Shown here: one piece after another, positions 21,311 through 31,857 of the stretch
Numbering within the stretch: position 1 is the stretch's first letter
Layout of the letters: each line of letters begins with the position of its first letter
NCBI GenBank assembly: GCA_949825045.1
Contig: OX463806.1
Location: forward strand, 43,796,208-43,860,207
DNA: 64,000 nt
Origin: Argyresthia goedartella
Lineage: Eukaryota > Arthropoda > Insecta > Lepidoptera > Argyresthiidae
Direction: 5' to 3'
Made by a program: the position numbers and the translations under genes
Notes under the pieces: generated by a model
Told to the model about the DNA's origin: nothing
Database searches by the model: none
Seen by the model: only the letters and a program-made list of their open reading frames with translations

Positions 21311-22510
21311 TACAGGTGCATCGCAGGATGATTTAAGCTGCGATTCCTGCTAATTCCGAGTTTTACTACACTTTACCTTGTCCGCAGGCAGTAACTACCA
21401 AAACCACTCGCTCTCGTGGTCCCGCAGAGGCGACAGGCCCGCTGGAGGGACCCTTCACGCTAAGATCTGGGTGCCAGAGGACCCGCGGTCCTTCAACGGG
21501 ACCGACATACACGATAAGGAGGGCCTTAGATAAACCCTTGCTTCTTCTCGTGTCTACTCTACATGGTGTAATAGTGTCATATGTTAAGGGGTTGATATGT
21601 TAAGGACATCATTCTGAATAATTTTCACTATAGTCGACCGCTCGGCCTTGAATGTGTGGAAATGTCGAATAATAAGTTGCTTAGGTCAAAACATTTTTTA
21701 TTTATTTCATGAACATTCATTCAAATCGGTTCATAGTAAAAGTTGCACACAATGATGTCACAAACAACCCTTTAAAATACGCCTACACTATTCTGTTGCG
21801 ACCTGTATAGTAGTTAAGTATAGAAAAACCATGTTTTGATCTCAATTATTTATACCTAGGTAAATAAGAAGACCTTAAATGTAGATGTATTTCGGGAATG
21901 TAAATGATGGTAACCTGTGTAGATACAGCTGCGGCAGCGTGCGGTAAAGAATACACTTCAGTGAGATTATCGGCCAGTTTCAGCTTTGTACATACGCAGT
22001 AACTGTGTTTCGTGTTTACGTTATATCCATTGGCCGATGCGCATTCTTTACCGTCTGCGTCAGGCCGCTCAGCAAAGTAGAAAATATAGATGGACTTTAG
22101 TAAAATATAAGATAATACATACCACAGAATAACTATATACATATACGGGCATTATACTGTCCGTCCTACCTTAATGAAAATCTAGTCGATGAGATCGATT
22201 CGAGAGGCGTCACAACTAATTAAAGTTTTAAAAGTAGATTTGAAGCTGTTAGTTAAGTTCACTAGTTAGTTAGTTTTGAGTTTTTGACGCCACCAGAATT
22301 GCACCACATTGCTTTTCATCTCGAGGTTAACATATTGTATTGTAATATTATTAACATAACACTAGTTCAACTAAATTAACTATGACCAATTAACATATTT
22401 AATTACCCATTTACTTGTATTCATTTCCGTGTTTTGGTTGTACCTCTGTGCCTCTTAAGTCCAAATCTAAGTCCAAGAAATTACACGCGAAAAAATCTAC
22501 ACACGAAGTA
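21311..22510. other. Mostly unassigned; GC-rich patch and exon-like stretch
   Basis: A GC-richer block at 21400-21530 resembles degraded retroelement coding sequence but carries no motif I can name. A minus-strand open stretch at 21905-22142 begins with a hydrophobic run and includes ECASANGYN and HSYCVCT, but CGGTAAAGAAT is repeated in inverted orientation at its two ends, so it may be a foldback rather than an exon. Confidence 0.3.
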
Positions 22511-22514
22511 AAAG

Positions 22515-23035
22515 TGACCAAGATCTTAGGAGTGTATCTGTCGCATTTGATGGTTAAATGAGACACTTAACTAACTCTCTAACTTAATTAAATGCAAGCG
22601 TTTAACCAATTCACTGAAATTCCGTCAGACAAGCGAGTGAACGAAACGTTTAACGAGTTGTCTAAACGTTCCTAGGCAACAAGACATATTCATTTTTTTT
22701 TATGTGTACTTAAGTCTATGTTTTAAGTATATTTTGTTATTCTTACATGTTCAACCTAACACGAAGGATAAAGGGGGCTTTGCTTCGCTCACCCCATTTA
22801 CCCTTCACCTAAGCTACCGCAATGTTTTGCCCTGATATAATCTGTGCAAATCAGCTGTTGTCGTGTCGCCATCTTGTTTTCCAACACGCCGGCTTTCGGT
22901 AAGACAGATTGTTAAACGTTTTCGACGATGATTTATTTAAATCAAAATGACTTGGTTAAACGTCGGTATTTAATTAACGGTCTAGAGAGTAAGTTAAGTG
23001 TCTGGTTTAACCAAACAACTGCGACATATCCACAG
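22515..23035 (+). mobile_element. Foldback family K copy with its own TIR type (K4)
   Basis: The ends share an imperfect inverted repeat of about 80 bp with the words GACACTTAACT, TTAATTAAAT and CGTTTAACC. The family core is at 22741-22840: GAAGGATAAAGGGGG, loop GCTTTGCTTCGCTCA, then CCCCATTTACCCTTC. The core closely matches that of the copies at 35461 and 9811, although the outer ends differ. It is non-coding. Confidence 0.7.
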
Positions 23036-23194
23036 GGAGGTTGAAGCGTCTGGCAGTCTGTTTGTGGCACTAGTGTGCGCGCAAACGTGTGGACGGATTT
23101 TAGTGCGTTTAAAAAACATGGTAAGTACATGGTAAGAAAACTGGAATCGGTTCAGGCAGCGGTCTAAAAGTTATCAGCCTAAATAGGAAACAAT

Positions 23195-23510
23195 TGAAGC
23201 ATATAATGATCACCAAAATATTGTATTCTTACCCAAAATGGGTAAATAATCACCAAAAGTTACAGAAAATATCAGGGCAAAATACTAAAGGGGATGAACG
23301 AAGCGAACCCTCCTTTAACCTTCGTGTTAGGTTGAACATGTAAGAACAAAAATAAAACAAAAAATACTTAAAACATAAACTTAAGTAAACAAACATAAAA
23401 AGAAGTTTGGTGATCATTAATCCAAACACAATGTGGTGATAATTTACTAATTCTGGCAGTCATTTCGAATTTATTGGTAGTAAATTTTTGATTTTTTTGG
23501 CCAATTTTTA
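23195..23510 (-). mobile_element. Foldback family K copy (K5)
   Basis: Minus orientation, core at about 23262-23345. Its ends carry GATCACCAAAA and TTGGTAGTAAA words as in the copies at 9750-10766 and 35294-35645. Part of the loop is altered (CGAAGCGAACCCTCC). It is non-coding. Confidence 0.7.
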
Positions 23511-23519
23511 TTTTATTTA

Positions 23520-24690
23520 TACCTACAAAAAGGTTTTTCTTTTACCAATAAGTTTAGTGCGATTATTTAACTCTTTACTGCTGAACAAGCTGAGCGCAGA
23601 TTTTTCCCTAAACTACTCTTGATATACCTCTGTGCCAAATTTCACGTTTCCAGGATATCTTGGTCACTTCAGTGACCAAAACCGAGCAGTGTCTAGCGGT
23701 AAAGTAATTTAAGAGTACTTATCTTGTGTAAGCACAGTAGATGGACGATCTACGGAAAACATTGTGATATAACCATCACGTCTAAAAAGCTACGGAGATG
23801 TGCTTGCCCCTTGTCAAGCAAAACGAATTATTCAACAATTGGCTGACAGGAGAGCAACTGTGCCTCTGCCACACGTAAAGGCAAAAGGCGTATATCTATT
23901 TTTTATTATTATTTTGTAATTGAGGCCAAGCAAAGGCCATAGCCAAAGCGGTAAATCCGGAGGTGGGTGGTGGGTGACGGAGGAATATAACTACTGCGCT
24001 GTTGTCTATGATTGGGGACGTATTTTATAATATAGGCAATAGTAAGGCTTGTTTATTAACATTAATACGGTTCCATCCGGAAGAAAGCATTAAACTTGGC
24101 TTACAAGTAGCTTTTAATATACAAGTATGTACATATGCATTTGCAACAACTATGTTATCTTATTTTAAAAACTATAGTTTTTATAAACATACATCCACTG
24201 ATTGGTTTGTAGATAATTTTATAAAGATGATGTAATAATTTGGCGGTTTTCGCCTAGCCTTAGCCGTTTTCAAACAAATTAAAAAAGCTGCGATTGGAGA
24301 CACAAGAGGGGGGGACCCGTATTACAAGGTGAGACCTTAGAATCGCGATTGTGTGGGAGTGCAGGGCCGGCCAAAGGGCTACTTGACTAAACTTACATAG
24401 ACACGTCTCACACTTCACCGGAGTTTCAAACGGATGGGAGCACTCACACAAACGCATTTCTCAGGTACTCTCTCTATAGGACTGTACCGTAGAACAATAC
24501 AGACAATATCTAAAGCTCTGACTCCTAAGAATATAAAAAATATGTTCTCAATCATAGCTAGTGTGTGACTCGGCTATAGATATCGGCCGAAAGCTCTTCG
24601 TTTATAGATATATCTCTACCTATAACATTCCCTGTGGGAAACCCAACATATGGATTCAGTCGGGAAAAATCGATAGCTACAAACTTAGTA
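23520..24690. other. No recognised gene; short repeat pieces
   Basis: 23617-23740 shares CTCTGTGCCAAATTTCA and TTTCCAGGA blocks with 28075-28180, so it is a dispersed repeat of unknown type. 23840-23905 resembles the tail of the SINE at 26955-27262. Open stretches at 24002-24235 (+) and 24260-24457 (-) match nothing I know. Confidence 0.35.
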
Positions 24691-25500
24691 GGAAGGCATG
24701 TGGAAAGCGACTCTTTACTGCCCTTTTTTAACCTTAAAAAAGAAGGAAGTTCTCACTTCCACTGTTTTTTTTTTGTATGTTTGTCACGCGATTATTTCGT
24801 CAATAATTAATCGATTTTGATGATTCTTATTTTGATTGGTAGGTCATTCTTCAGAGATGGTACCACATAAATTTTATCAAAATTGCTTCAGAGATTTTTG
24901 AAAAAAAACTTTAAAGAAAAATAACTATATATGCAGATGACGTTTTGGATTTTGGTTCCCTTCAGCACAAGTTTTGATGAGGACTTTCCGAGTGTATATA
25001 GGTATTGGTAGAGAGCATTCCGACCGGGGAGAAAAAAAAGGGCTTGAACTTAAAGTCCGTTTTTTTTAGCTTTTAACTTGGTGAATTATTCCCATCATTT
25101 TGACGAAAAAGTAAAAAAAATATGGGAATATTATATCGTTTTTCCCCCTGATCGATGGCCTAGCGAAAAATAGAAAGCGATTTACGCAACCTCGGGTCAA
25201 CTTTGAAATTTCTACAATTATTTTCTATGGATTTACGATTACCTAAGAAATGTGAATTCGAGGTCTTTCGGGCCTAGGCCGAAACCAAAAGTTTGGTTCA
25301 CTTGTTTACTATTTAGGCAGATATAATAATGTTTTAACCACTGAACCGATTGCAGCGAAGTCTACTACCAATATAACAAAAAAAAAACACTAAAATCCGT
25401 TCATCTGTTTGCGCACTAGGGTGCAGACACACTCTTAAAACTTTTAACACCCCTCTTTTTCGTCCGGGGTTAAATAACAGCGTGACATCATTTACCATAT
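24690..25500 (+). repeat. Dispersed insect repeat with GTTTGTCACGCGAT leader
   Basis: The start AAGAAGGAAGTTCTCACTTCC followed by GTATGTTTGTCACGCGATTA and AATCGATTTTGATGATTCTT is a pattern I know from abundant non-coding repeats in moth and butterfly genomes. The sequence to about 25440 continues with the phrases ACCGATTGCAGCGAAG and CCGTTCATCTG of the same style. No protein is encoded. The class is not certain. Confidence 0.35.
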
Positions 25501-25665
25501 GGGGTGGGCAGAGGATATGGTTACGATACCTAAAGATAGACTGCCTTTAGAATTGAATGAATTGCTTATCGAAAGTACAAAAAAAATATGCTCCTTCTTT
25601 CCACTTATATTGTAAATGAGAAAGTTGCTGAGTTCAGATCATATAGAAAATTGCCTACATACAGG

Positions 25666-25916
25666 ATGTAGCAGAAAGGTGTCGTCATATACCAGGAGGT
25701 TGGGTCACATTCTGAGCAACTTTTACTATGAAACCGATTTTATCTGAGCAACTTTAATTTTCACTTCTCCATACTGTTCAGCTGTTTTATATAGAGAAGT
25801 AAAAACTAAAGTTGCTCAGATCAAATCGGTTCCATAGCGAAATTTGTTCAGAATTATGTCCATATCAACCCCCACAAATATGACTATACCTTTCTCTTAC
25901 AACCCTGTATAATATA
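25666..25916. mobile_element. MITE family N, copy 1
   Basis: Ends TACAGGATGTAGCAGAAAGG and the complement of TACAGGGTTGTAAGAGAAAGG form the termini. Inside lie the inverted blocks CCGATTTTATCTGAGCAACTTTA and TAAAGTTGCTCAGATCAAATCGG (each partly matched). The same design recurs at 39497-39697. It is non-coding. Confidence 0.75.
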
Positions 25917-26227
25917 GTCAAACACGCGAAAAACGGCTGAATACATTTAAATGTAGCTCACCGATAGATTTACAGGAAGATTAAAAGAATGCTGCACTAC
26001 ATATCCAGCACAAAGCGGCATTTTGTTACTTATGATCAGAAAAAAATAATGGATATCGTTTACTGCACTTTTTTTTTTGTCAATTAACCAAAGAGGTGGG
26101 CACTTGTCAAGTTACTAAAAGTAAAACCCTAGGTTTACAATGCGTTCGGTTGTTACACAGTTTGCGTGTGAAGTGATGTGGGTGCTAGGCTTAAAAGATG
26201 CTGGCCATAATAGTAGTTTATGTGACT

Positions 26228-26671
26228 GCTACATAATGGAGGGCATTACAACTGCTACATAATTAAATCTCGAGAGTGGGTTTATGAAACGATCCGAAGG
26301 CGAGTTCCATAATAATATCACTCGAGAGTTTTAATGCCTAATTATGTACAGTATCATACACTAGTTTATCTACACACATATCATAAGCTCTCTTTGATGT
26401 TTTGAGGAACCGCATGTTCGACCGTCATTATGGCATTGATCATTGCTCTGCAGTTGTTTAGCTTGTTCTGTAGTACCAAGTTCACAGACAAACTAGGAGC
26501 GGCACGCAGGCGGGCGTCGGGGCGTTCTAAATTGGAATGTCATAATTTGACAAATTTTGGTACATTCCGATAAGAAATGAGTTTTTACCAAGAATTTTAT
26601 TATTATGCTGGTCGTAACTTTTGGGTTTTGGACGCAGTAAAGAGGGTTTATGATACTGGTGTGTAGATAAA
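26228..26671 (+). mobile_element. MITE family M, copy 2
   Basis: It aligns with 2203-2619 over the leader (CTACATAATGGAGGGCATT, then ATAATATCACTCGAGAG), the inner TAGTTTATCTACACAC at 26362, and the closing GGTGTGTAGATAAA at 26671. The middle contains the GGCACGCAGGCGGGCGTCGG block. It is non-coding. Confidence 0.7.
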
Positions 26672-26954
26672 GAATTGAATTAGACAAAAAAAAGGCGGGA
26701 AAGTATTTCACTGAGAAATACGAGCGTGCAGTTGCATAATTAATAATTTTATTATAAAAATGGAATCTTCAAGTGACACGGACATTTTCCTTATTCAAAT
26801 CGAAGCCAAAAACTTTATCCTTGTTGTAGTTGAAAGAAAAGCAGGTTATCCAGCTCACGTTAAGTATTTTTATTATGTATGCACTCGTGCATACATAATA
26901 AGAGTCCCCGCTAGATCGATGCATTATTAAATTACTTTCTACCTGGTGCAACAA

Positions 26955-27262
26955 TCTACTATAGTCCTCCGTCTTGTCCTAGAGAGCTTCGTGGTCCTGT
27001 AGGTTCCATGCCCGCTTCTCACAAAGGAGACGCCGCCGGTTCGAATCCGATGCTGAACATGTACATTGAGATAGCAATTTGTGACTGACGTTCTAACGGT
27101 GGTGTAAAACATCGTGAGGAAACTTTCAATCTCCATCGCTGCTGTCATGGGCTAGCCCCCTGTCACGCATAATGGAGTATTGAATGACTGGCTAACGTGG
27201 GCACAATTTTGCCTCTGCCACCCCGTATGGTAGAAGGCGTGACTCTATTGTGTGTTGCTTTC
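26955..27262 (+). mobile_element. tRNA-headed SINE, plus orientation
   Basis: The head GAGCTTCGTGGTCCTGTAGG resembles a Pol III A box and GGTTCGAATCC at about 27030 is a B box. The body has AACATCGTGAGGAAACTT, CATGGGCTAGCCCCCTGTCA and TGGCTAACGTGGGCACAATT, ending at GTAGAAGGCGTGACTC. I know these phrases from lepidopteran SINEs. A reverse copy lies at 42680-42900. It is transcribed by RNA polymerase III, if at all. Confidence 0.7.
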
Positions 27263-27289
27263 TGTCCCGGTAATTGATACACAAACATA

Positions 27290-27530
27290 AAACATAAACA
27301 TTTATATACACATACATATGTGCATTGCTTCCCACCCCTAGATACCCTGTGTCGTGGAAACCAGAAACAGCGACATCACACACATATAAACATCCAAGAA
27401 CTGGTGTTTTTTTCTTTATCCCCAGCCGGGGATCGAAGCCGGGGCCTCTCGCATAGTAGGCTGATCGACAAACCCAGCGCCACAGAGGTCGTCAAAGCAG
27501 ACGAAGTTGCGTGCTCCAGCTAGTTTTATA
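27290..27530 (-). mobile_element. tRNA-headed SINE, minus orientation
   Basis: On the minus strand the head reads GACGACCTCTGTGGCGCTGG and the B-box region GGCTTCGATCCCCGGC, followed by a body with GGATGTTTATATGTG, TGTCGCTGTTTCTGG and TTTCCACGACACAGGGTAT. Related bodies lie at 43905-44055 and 51235-51345. The head has decayed from a functional tRNA. The right edge, GAAGTTGCGTGCTCCAGCTAGT, also resembles a Helitron 3' end. Confidence 0.65.
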
Positions 27531-27556
27531 ATATACCTGTGAAATGAAAGTCTTAC

Positions 27557-27679
27557 CAGACTTAGGACACTCATTTGCAGGGAGTCGGGGAGATCAATAC
27601 TGTCTGCCGACGGGATTGGCTGCAGCTGATGGTTCCCACGCCTCGAGAATAGGACCCGCCCCCCGGCGTACTTCAGAGT
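27557..27679 (-). other. Candidate orphan coding exon, 41 codons
   Basis: On the minus strand, an acceptor-like AGAATCCAG precedes 123 bases open in one frame and followed by a good donor CTG|GTAAGAC. The peptide begins TLKYAGGRVLFSRRGNHQLQ and ends with an acidic SADSIDLPDS stretch. Length is an exact multiple of three. I recognise no family and find no partner exon. A competing acceptor lies 7 bases upstream. Confidence 0.3.
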
Positions 27680-27704
27680 CTGGATTCTACTAACAAAATG
27701 ACGA

Positions 27705-27925
27705 TTTAATGGCAATGGCACCTATTCCCCTCCATTGCTCCCGCTTGGTGGCGCTGGTTGGAGGCAGAGTTTCATTCATCTGAGGTAGGGTTCAAAAACA
27801 CGTCACGTGGTCTTTCAAATACACTTGACACTGGACAAAATAACCTCAACGAGGTGAGCACGCCTGAAATTATAAGAAGATAAGAACGCCATCTGCAATA
27901 AGCTTTAGGGATTAGGATCCATTAT
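27705..27925 (+). repeat. Dispersed repeat, copy 1 (pair with 34895-35130)
   Basis: Shared blocks are GCTCCCGCTTGGTGGCG, AGAGTTTCATTCATCTGAGG, CACTTGACACTGG and GCCATCTGCAATGAGCT-like words. The two copies lie in the same orientation with indels between them. It is non-coding, class unknown. Confidence 0.5.
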
Positions 27926-27929
27926 GTGA

Positions 27930-29090
27930 CAATGGCGGTCCATTTTAGGCCAAACAAACATCTTAGTGACGTCCAGCGTGATCTGGCAATGACGCGAAGT
28001 CTCAGAACAAGGGTACATTACGATTATTTTAACTCATTTATCGTAAATCAAATAACTGTTTTCAGATTGTTCCCATGATACATCTCTGTGCCAAATTTCA
28101 AGTTTCCAGGACATCTTCATCTCTTTCAGCCACTAAGACCGAGAAGAGTCGAGCGGCAATGTTTCTAATCGTACTGTGTGTACCTTCTACTAAAGCAGGC
28201 CATGTCCGTAGATTCATCACACGAGATGACATGCCACTCCTATACTATTTTACTCCTATCCTACATATACGCCGTGCCCACCTAAGTTAAAAGGCCATGT
28301 TTGCACGGCACGCCCTTTTGGTACCCAATCCTTCGTTTCCAAATGTGTAGAACAATATGTGCAAAAGAAGTTAGAGCACAGCCTCGTGCTCTTCATTCAG
28401 GCATTCATTTTCGATCGTTTTGGTAATCCTTTTCCCCATGATGTTTAATTAATATTCACAGCACCTACATTTTGCCCAAAATGGAACGTAAAGTTGCCAG
28501 TGTTCTGCGTCGCGACGATGCGTCATTTTACTGAATCCGGAAATTAGTTAAACTTTCCGAAATTCGTTACTTTCCCTAAATAGACAATTTCCCTCAGTCA
28601 ACACTTTCCTAAATTCGATAGTTTACCTAATTCGACAACGCAATCCAGGCCACGGTTAGGTGCCTGCGGTAGTGTAGCGGTGCGGGAAGGGTGTATTTTC
28701 GTGTCGTCTATTTGTGTGGCGCAATGTAAGTCTGTACGGGGGGGTATTTGTGCACCCAACTGTGTAGATCGATAATATATCTCTTGACATGCATCACGAA
28801 ACCATTGCATGGTTTTGGGATTGTGACTGCAATTTTATAAATGTGTCTAATAATTGTGATCCTTCAAAAACAAAATTTTGCGTTCTAAAATCTGACGACT
28901 CACTTTCACTAAAATTATCAAGTTACAAGCGATGCGTAAACTATCGTTCCTAAGCCTGAGTCGGGCGTAACTTTACAAAACAACACCCAATAGCCTATGT
29001 CACTATCATGGTCTCAATAAATGCAACGTTACCTCATTTGTTAAAATCTGTAGAGCCTTTGTTTCTCTCACGATCTCAAGGAAATGGTCT
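27930..29090. other. No recognised gene
   Basis: 28075-28180 is the second copy of the repeat at 23617-23740. The remainder, including a short Cys-poor open frame at 28598-28810 (-), shows nothing that I can identify. Confidence 0.35.
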
Positions 29091-29159
29091 TAATCGATAC
29101 ATAGGGTTTATTCCTACATATTTCCATCACTAATGCCTAATTAAACAAATCCCAATTAT

Positions 29160-29245
29160 ACAGATTCTTAGTTTTACAGATACTCAGTTCTACAGATTCT
29201 TCACTGTACTGAATCCCAACTCTACTTAATCCTAACTGTACAATT
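29160..29245. repeat. Degenerate short tandem array, left
   Basis: Units like TTCTACAGATTCTTA recur four to five times with variation. The complementary unit (GGAATCTGTAGAAATGG) forms the array at 29700-29840, so the two arrays face each other across about 450 bp. Confidence 0.55.
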
Positions 29246-29393
29246 GTTTTAATTGTTGATTTTGATAATTTAATTTAACAGATGGGGTGGCAGATTCATA
29301 TCATAGCCATAGGAGTCACAATAAAGTGTCTTTTCTCAAATGTGGCAGGCCTTACCTAATAAGAAAAACCCTAGCTTACCCACATGACATTCT

Positions 29394-29482
29394 TGACATG
29401 TGTCACCATTTTTGACAAGTGTCAACTATTTTTTACAGCTGTCACTATTTTTGACAGGTGTCACTATTTTTGACAGGTATCA
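29394..29482. repeat. Tandem array of TGACANNTGTCA palindromes
   Basis: Five 12-bp sites lie at 29394, 29413, 29433, 29452 and 29471, spaced 19-20 bp: TGACATGTGTCA, TGACAAGTGTCA, TTACAGCTGTCA, TGACAGGTGTCA and TGACAGGTATCA. Spacers are AT-rich (CTATTTT). Further half-sites lie at 29573-29602. The word matches the consensus of TGIF-type TALE homeodomain proteins; the regular spacing is also what tandem repetition alone would give. Confidence 0.65.
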
Positions 29483-29699
29483 CTTCGGTGCCTACACAAC
29501 ACAAACACTAGGCACATTAATAATTTTATTTTACATTTTAATACTTTTATTTGTCTGTCTATCAAAAATTATTGTCAGCTGCCAAACATAAAAACAGCTG
29601 TCAAAAATTTCATGAAGGTGGGAGGTTTTATTATGTGAAGTTATGCCTATGCCATCTCATCTGATAAAACACTTGCATTTAAATCATGACTGTAGTCTT

Positions 29700-29840
29700 G
29701 GGATTCTGTTGAAACGAAAATCTGAAGAAATGGGAATCTGTAGACATGGTAATATATAAACATGGAAATTCTTAGACATGGGAATATGTAAGAGGGAATC
29801 TGTTGAAACGAAAATCTGTAGAAATGGAATCTGTAGACTG
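29700..29840. repeat. Degenerate short tandem array, right
   Basis: Repeated units resemble GGGAATCTGTAGACATGG and CTGTTGAAACGAAAATCTG, about 18-22 bp each. They are the inverted counterpart of the array at 29160-29245. Confidence 0.55.
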
Positions 29841-30090
29841 TGTATAATTGCTACATACTGTACGGTACTTGACCGTAAGTACAATCCACAGCCTCACGCG
29901 CGTTCAACTTTATCGATCGAACGTCAGCTATGTTATTTCCTTAGCGAGTTAAGGTTATCGATCCAATTAGGCAGTTAGTTAGAATACAACCAATTCTCCA
30001 TATAACCACAACTTACGGGGAATTAGTCTCCACAATCTCTCCTGTACCTTTTATGTTGGAATATACTTACTTTGATTGAACTTCTCATCT
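29836..30090 (+). repeat. LTR-like repeat, left copy
   Basis: The left copy aligns with 32777-32990: both carry CCTCACGCGCGTTC, TTATTTCCTTAGCGAGTT, AATTAGGCA, ACCACAACTTACGG and GTTGGAATATACTT in the same order. A phrase TTTGGTCCTTCGAT follows at 30149-30162, which from memory resembles the start of the internal region in insect BEL/Pao elements. Together with gag-like sequence between the repeats this suggests long terminal repeats of a dead LTR retrotransposon. Confidence 0.55.
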
Positions 30091-30355
30091 TTTACTTTAC
30101 GGGGAACCATCTCAAGACCCACACCCCGCGATGACCCATACATCAATTTGGTCCTTCGATAAACAACCACTTGGTTCTGCTTCGTCCGCCTCCTGCAGTT
30201 ATTGAGAAGGTGCACATAACGTAGGGAGTGTGGAGCATTTCTGAGTCGCTCCAGCGCCTGCACTACGTAACTACAACTCAGTGCAAAGAGCTACTATACC
30301 ATTGCATCCAAAATGTCTACTAGCTTTTGAGAACATCACGCAAATCTGCACAAAC

Positions 30356-30528
30356 TACAAGAAAGACAGCGCTTCAAGAAAACCGACTGAATACTTGCGA
30401 AAGCAGATCGAAGCGCTGCAAAATCATTGGTCCTAGTTTGAACAAAACCATATTCTCATCTAACAAAAGGGCGAGAAGGATAATCAATACTTTAAAGACG
30501 AAGTCTACAACAAGACGAGAGATATCTA
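30356..30528 (+). pseudogene. Gag-like remnant, left half (interrupted by mariner)
   Basis: A single frame of 57 codons with two stops includes SRKPTEYLRKQIEALQNHW and, before the insertion, a DNQYFKDEV segment. It has the charged helical look of BEL/Pao-type Gag proteins, which form the particle of LTR retrotransposons. The frame is cut at a TA dinucleotide by the mariner-type element and continues on its other side at 31858. Assignment to Gag is by pattern only. Stops and insertion show it is dead. Confidence 0.5.
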
Positions 30529-31857
30529 CAAGGTGGGCCAAAAGAAATCACCCTATTGGAAGATGCTCTCATTTTTGCAAATGGCCGCCAATGTCAAATC
30601 TGTTTTGACATTTGTGGGCTAGACAGATGCAGAATACAAGTGAACAAGCCATGGAGCGATACACTCCTAAAGAACGCGGAATAATCGTGTCTATTTTCTT
30701 ACGTAACAATTCGTCTGTGGTGTTGGCGCAGCGTGAATTCCGTCGCCGATTCCCCGGCCGTCCGACACCGACTGCGCAAACACTGCGCCGTTTGGCCACC
30801 AACCTTGAAGAGTATGGGACCACACGAGACGTTGCCAAGAGTGGCCGGCCCCGGAGCGCCCGTTCCGCCGAGAATATCGCCGCTGTTGCCGAGGATGTCG
30901 AGCTGTCGCCGGAAACATCGACCAGACGCCGTGCCACGCAATTAGCCATCAGCCGGACGTCTCTAAGGCGAATTTTGGTCAAAGACCTGCACATGTTCCC
31001 GTACAAAGTCCAGTCCGTTCATCAGCTGCTGCCTGCCGACCGCCAAACGCGCGTAACATCGCGTAACGCGCAAGCCATTCTCAATCTCGACGAAGAAGTG
31101 GACGATTTTTCGACCATAATCATAATGAGCGATGAGGTTCATTTCCACCTCAGCGGGTATGTGAACAAACAAAACTATCGGTTCTGGGGCACCGAAAATC
31201 CACGAGTGATGCACGAGGAGCCATTACACCCGCTCAAAGTGACTGCATGGTGCGCTGTTCACGCTGGAATAGTCATCGGGCCATTTTTTTTCGAGAATGC
31301 CGTTGGCCAAACGACAACAGTGGACGGTGCGCGCTATAGGGCCATGTTGACCGAGTTTTTTCTGCCGCAATTGGACGAATTAGGACTGGAGGACATGTGG
31401 TTCCAACAGGACGGAGCAACGGCACACACTGCGCGAGCCACAACCGATATTCTGAAGGCAGCGTTCCCGGGTCGCCTAATCTCGCGTTATGGCGATTTGC
31501 ACTGGCCCGCAAGATCGCCCGATTTAAGCGTTCCAGACTTTTTTTGTGGGGATTTTTGAAGTCCCGTGTTTACGTGAACAAGCCCGAGACTCTGGAAGCC
31601 CTCAAAGACAACATTCGACACGAGTGCGAGAATCTGTCGCCCGAAGTTCTCGCCGAAGTGATGAAAAATGCCACAAAACGAGCCCGTATGGCAGTCAATT
31701 GTGACGGCGCCCATTTGGCCGATATAATCTTCTCGAGTTGACCAATAAAATTCTAAAGGTTCAAATAAACATAATCAAAAAACATAATTGAAGTTTTTCA
31801 TTTAGAAAAAAAAAAGAGAGCCAAACAACATCGTATGACTTCTTTTGGCCCACCTTG
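30529..31857 (+). mobile_element. Mariner/Tc1-superfamily element, 1329 bp
   Basis: Terminal inverted repeats start CAAGGTGGGCCAAAAGAA at 30529 and end with the exact complement at 31857 (18 bp perfect, extending with one mismatch). Both ends are flanked by TA (30527-30528 and 31858-31859), the target duplication of this superfamily. It contains one transposase gene in the same orientation. Size and layout are those of a full-length element. It sits inside a gag-like reading frame. Confidence 0.9.
30651..31741 (+). pseudogene. Mariner-type transposase, one frameshift
   Basis: The protein starts at MERYTPKERG (30651), with an upstream in-frame ATG at 30612. It has an N-terminal helix-turn-helix region with GRPRSARS linker, then the DDE/D catalytic core: MSDEVHF (first Asp), WFQQDGATAHTAR (second Asp) and WPARSPDLS (third Asp, 37 residues after the second). 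The core is cut by a frameshift in a T-run near 31540, just after VPDFF; the remaining C-terminal part follows in the next frame to the stop at 31741. The enzyme would cut at the terminal repeats and integrate at TA. Apart from that shift the gene is open, so the copy is relatively young. It resembles insect transposases with the DUF4817-type N-terminus. Confidence 0.9.

Noticed and set aside
24260..24457. Cys-rich minus-strand frame (CECSH, CETCLC) as a zinc-finger exon
   Set aside because: Spacing fits no known finger, and there are no splice sites or neighbours to support it.
27499..27526. Second Helitron 3' end (GAAGTTGCGTGCTCCAGCTAGT)
   Set aside because: The ending fits, but no matching 5' TC end was found, and the sequence overlaps a SINE head, so I did not call an element.
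29394..29482. Spaced repeats resembling a CRISPR array
   Set aside because: Units are short and degenerate, spacers are themselves repeated, and the DNA is clearly from an animal.
30569..31006. Minus-strand open frames across the mariner transposase
   Set aside because: They are shadows of the GC-rich transposase gene and match nothing.
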